A stretch of 45,554 nucleotides of DNA, taken from a virus. Position numbers and translations under genes: made by a program. The stretch lies in the IMG/VR virus record IMGVR_UViG_3300021418_000001, positions 1 through 45,554 of that record. The stretch is one strand, 5' to 3'. The notes below the pieces were generated by a model. It had not been told where the DNA came from. It was given only the letters and a program-made list of their open reading frames with translations, and made no database searches. Shown piece after piece: positions 43,166 through 45,554 of this stretch; positions within the stretch are counted from its first letter, which is position 1; the number at the start of each line of letters is the position of its first letter.

Positions 43166-45554
43166 CTACATACGACCCGAATGGCCCTCTGATTGATCCT
43201 GATGTCCAGGCGTTGCTTGACCGCTATCGGCAGCAGCAACTTCTCAGGCAGCTTTCTGGTCAGCAGGAGGATGTCGGCAATCCCAAGAATGTAGGCGAAG
43301 GCATCAATGCGCTCGGCAAGGGTGCAGCTAATATGCTTATGGGCTTTGCTGCCCATAAGCAGGCCTCTGATCAGGCTGCATTGCAAAGCAGAATTGCTAG
43401 TACGTTTGGAGGAATGGGCGGTTCAGGAATGCCAATGCCGAGATATACGGAACCTGCTGGAATGGCTGCCCCACTGAGCGGAGCTGGGCCACTAGGTTCT
43501 GTTTCTCCATCAAACATCGATACAGCAGCATTGTTTTCTCCGCATCGCTGGGCCCGTGGACTTGTTCCAGCCTCGGCATTCAACAGTTCTCTTATAGCAA
43601 AGGGGCTTTCTCCTGCAGCAGCTGCAGGGGTAACTGGCAATGCCACATGGGAAAGTGGTGCGCCCAAAGGATATGTCTATCTCGATCCTGCAACTGATGC
43701 CAATGTGAAAAACTGGGGTACAGGAGATGCTGCTGTAGGCTCCATTCAGTGGGAAGGTGCCCGCAAGGCAGGAGTAGGCCCAAGTCTTGAGAGCCAGACG
43801 AAGCACATTGCGGATGAGCTGAGGGCTGGAAATCAAGGCCTCAGTCTGGCTTCTCTCAATGCGATTCAAGACCCGGCACAAGCTGCAGCTGCAGTTAACA
43901 GACTATATGAGCGCCCGAAGGATCCTGCAGCTAGCATGGTTCAGCGGCAGGCTTATGCACGGCATGTCTATGGTAGTGGAGGCGTACAGCAAAATGCCTA
44001 TCAGGGGCAGCCATATACTGCCGCTGCTCCTGGCGGACCTCAGTCTGCTACCGGTTATGGGAAGCGTGTTGAGGCAGACCCTACATCCTATGGTGTTCCT
44101 CCTGGCCAGGAAGCAATGGCCCGCAAGAAGAACGCTGATGAAGGAGCGGGACTTTCAGATGCGCAAAAAGCTACCATGGATTTATGGCTTCGTGGTGGTG
44201 GCTCTCCAGCTGCCAGACGTGTTAAGCCCCCTCCGGTTCTAGACCAGGGCAGACCTGACGACGATACACCTATTCCGCCGAAGGACCCGTTAAATCCGGT
44301 CTCCTATGGCGTACCGCCTGGTCAGGTTGCTGGTGACAATGTAGTTCCTGCCAATCTCCCGCCGCCGATTTCTGAAGGCCGGTCTGTAGCCAGGACCGCT
44401 CCTGACGAAACATCTCCAGATATGATGGGAGCGCCTCCCGTAAGATTTCAACAGACGACTCCTCTTGGAACTCCTGGGCATTATCTACCGCCAGGTCCTG
44501 TTCCTATTGGGCCGCAGCAAGGTCTTGCTCCTGGCGGTCCGATCGCTGGTGGAGGCCCCCAACCTCCGCCTGTCGCGGAGACGCAAGCACGTCCTCCTGC
44601 GCCAACTCCTCCTGTGCAGGCGCCTGCGGCTCCTCCTCCGCCGCCAGCTGCTCCGATCCCTGCTGGCGGCGGTCCTGGCCGTGCTCCTCCTGGCACGCAC
44701 TGGGCACAGCTTCCTGGTCCTCCGCTATTGCTGGCTGACAATCAGGATGCTGCTACTGCAGGGGGTGGTGGACAAGCTACGAGTCCTGGACTGCTTGCGC
44801 AGCTGTTTGGTGGCAGTGCGCAAGCAGCTCCTATCAGAGCGCCTGCCGGGCCTGCCCTGGCTGGTGGGCTAGCTGGACGAACTGCTCAGCCACAGCATGA
44901 TCCAATGCTGGCTGGGGCCCAAGGAGGGCCGCCAGTTCAGCAGAGTCAGGCGGCTCAGTCTGGTGGGCAAGAGTCATCTGGCAATCCGTATTTCGACAAC
45001 CTTGTCCAGCAGCATTCCTATGCGATGGGGCAAGCTGTCAGGTACAAGCAGGGTGCGGCACAGGCTTTTGGCACTCCAATGGCTGCCCAATTCGATGCCG
45101 AGGGAAGGCGATGGGAAGGCATTGCTGACAAGACGAGAGAAGAGGCGAATGCATTCATTCTGAAGCGTCAGGAACAGGCTCATGAACGGCCGATGACGCA
45201 GGAGGAAGCGGATGCGCATGATATAAAAGATCGCAAGTCCTACGCGGTCAATGACAAGACCGGTGAGATCAAAAGAATTCAGGGGCTTGAAGAAGGCGAT
45301 CGCATGCCTACTGCCGAGGACATACAGAAACATCCATGGGTTGGTGATCCAAAGAATGCCGGGATGTGGATGTTCGATAAGAATGACAAACCGATATATG
45401 TAGGCCCCAAGGCAAGCGAGGTTGGGAGTGACGAGGATAAGAACGTCGTTATTGGTCCGGGTGGCGAACTGACCAGTAAAAAGACGGGGGAGGTTATTCA
45501 CAAGAACAAGCCTGAATCCAGCATGTCACCAGAGACGACTCGTTACATTGCTGA
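43156..45554 (+). CDS. N-terminal part of 1042-aa tail-lysozyme ejection protein (continues at 1-857)
   Basis: The frame is open to the contig end and continues in phase at position 3. Residues 146-255 match the phage tail-lysozyme fold: AAAAGVTGNATWESG with the likely catalytic Glu166, AVGSIQWEGARKAG, then ADELRAGNQGLSLASLNAIQ. This domain cuts peptidoglycan locally during infection. A proline/glycine/alanine-rich linker of over 300 residues follows (PPAPTPPVQAPAAPPPPPAA), then a helical C-terminal part. The same fold is used in the endolysin at 9762. It occupies the position of the large ejection protein of podoviruses. Joined length 1042 aa. Confidence 0.87.
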   Translation, partial: MALTTYDPNGPLIDPDVQALLDRYRQQQLLRQLSGQQEDVGNPKNVGEGINALGKGAANMLMGFAAHKQASDQAALQSRIASTFGGMGGSGMPMPRYTEPAGMAAPLSGAGPLGSVSPSNIDTAALFSPHRWARGLVPASAFNSSLIAKGLSPAAAAGVTGNATWESGAPKGYVYLDPATDANVKNWGTGDAAVGSIQWEGARKAGVGPSLESQTKHIADELRAGNQGLSLASLNAIQDPAQAAAAVNRLYERPKDPAASMVQRQAYARHVYGSGGVQQNAYQGQPYTAAAPGGPQSATGYGKRVEADPTSYGVPPGQEAMARKKNADEGAGLSDAQKATMDLWLRGGGSPAARRVKPPPVLDQGRPDDDTPIPPKDPLNPVSYGVPPGQVAGDNVVPANLPPPISEGRSVARTAPDETSPDMMGAPPVRFQQTTPLGTPGHYLPPGPVPIGPQQGLAPGGPIAGGGPQPPPVAETQARPPAPTPPVQAPAAPPPPPAAPIPAGGGPGRAPPGTHWAQLPGPPLLLADNQDAATAGGGGQATSPGLLAQLFGGSAQAAPIRAPAGPALAGGLAGRTAQPQHDPMLAGAQGGPPVQQSQAAQSGGQESSGNPYFDNLVQQHSYAMGQAVRYKQGAAQAFGTPMAAQFDAEGRRWEGIADKTREEANAFILKRQEQAHERPMTQEEADAHDIKDRKSYAVNDKTGEIKRIQGLEEGDRMPTAEDIQKHPWVGDPKNAGMWMFDKNDKPIYVGPKASEVGSDEDKNVVIGPGGELTSKKTGEVIHKNKPESSMSPETTRYIA
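45428..45554. repeat. Right copy of 127-bp terminal direct repeat
   Basis: Identical to 1-127; see the left copy. The last base of the unique genome is 45427. Confidence 0.95.

Noticed and set aside
1-45554. tRNA genes, CRISPR arrays, insertion sequences, integrase and attachment sites
   Set aside because: None were seen. No cloverleaf with CCA-type end, no regularly spaced repeats, no transposase or recombinase motifs were found by reading.

Overview
The window is a complete tailed-phage genome that was assembled as a circle. Its first 127 bases are repeated exactly at positions 45428-45554, so the real length is 45,427 bp, and one gene runs off the right end and continues at the left end. 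Gene content fits a short-tailed phage (podovirus). It has a large terminase, an 821-aa P22-type portal, scaffold, capsid, decoration protein, head-tail adaptor, beta-propeller nozzle, ejection proteins with a tail-lysozyme domain, and tail-fibre-like proteins. No sheath, tape-measure or tail-tube genes were seen. Host assignment is inference: several families (Pam3-gp28-type holin, tail-lysozyme-fold endolysin, the fibre N-terminus, the KVGKEF small protein) are usual in phages of Alphaproteobacteria, and the signal peptides suit a Gram-negative host. No integrase was recognised. No DNA polymerase, primase, helicase or RNA polymerase was found either, so replication and transcription probably depend on the host.

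Layout. Positions 1-8780 (+) finish the ejection block (C-terminus of a 1042-aa lysozyme protein, then a 524-aa protein), followed by fibre-like and surface proteins that end in a 1427-aa repeat protein with carbohydrate-binding-like inserts. Positions 8743-17144 (-) are one tightly packed leftward operon. Its promoter-distal end holds the lysis genes (holin, membrane-anchored endolysin). Upstream are an OB-fold-like protein, an HTH-like protein, several tiny DNA/RNA-type proteins and five exported or membrane proteins. A likely three-way-junction RNA sits at 13758-13854. Positions 17.1-18.5 kb are the divergent control region: an HTH regulator, microproteins, a DnaA box, a leftward terminator and a strongly symmetrical promoter/operator. 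Positions 18514-23933 (+) carry a replication-type protein, terminase small and large subunits, and many tiny membrane proteins. Portal is at 23930-26395. A cassette at 27035-30904 encodes exported enzymes (phosphoesterase-Ig-beta-helix fusion, GH16-like hydrolase) and a peptide with a double-glycine-type leader. Positions 31-37.7 kb are scaffold, capsid, decoration and minor head genes, interrupted by an HNH-AP2 homing endonuclease. Positions 37732-38635 are an antisense pair (RHH protein plus PD-(D/E)XK-type nuclease). Positions 38732-45427 are adaptor, nozzle, GNAT and ejection genes.

Genes are joined by ATGA, GTGA or TGATG overlaps nearly everywhere. Following these junctions revealed about 25 genes shorter than 60 codons. 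At least a dozen of them are single-helix membrane proteins of 22-42 aa scattered between the packaging, head and tail genes. These microproteins, the exported enzyme cassette and the structured control elements are the parts most worth a second look.
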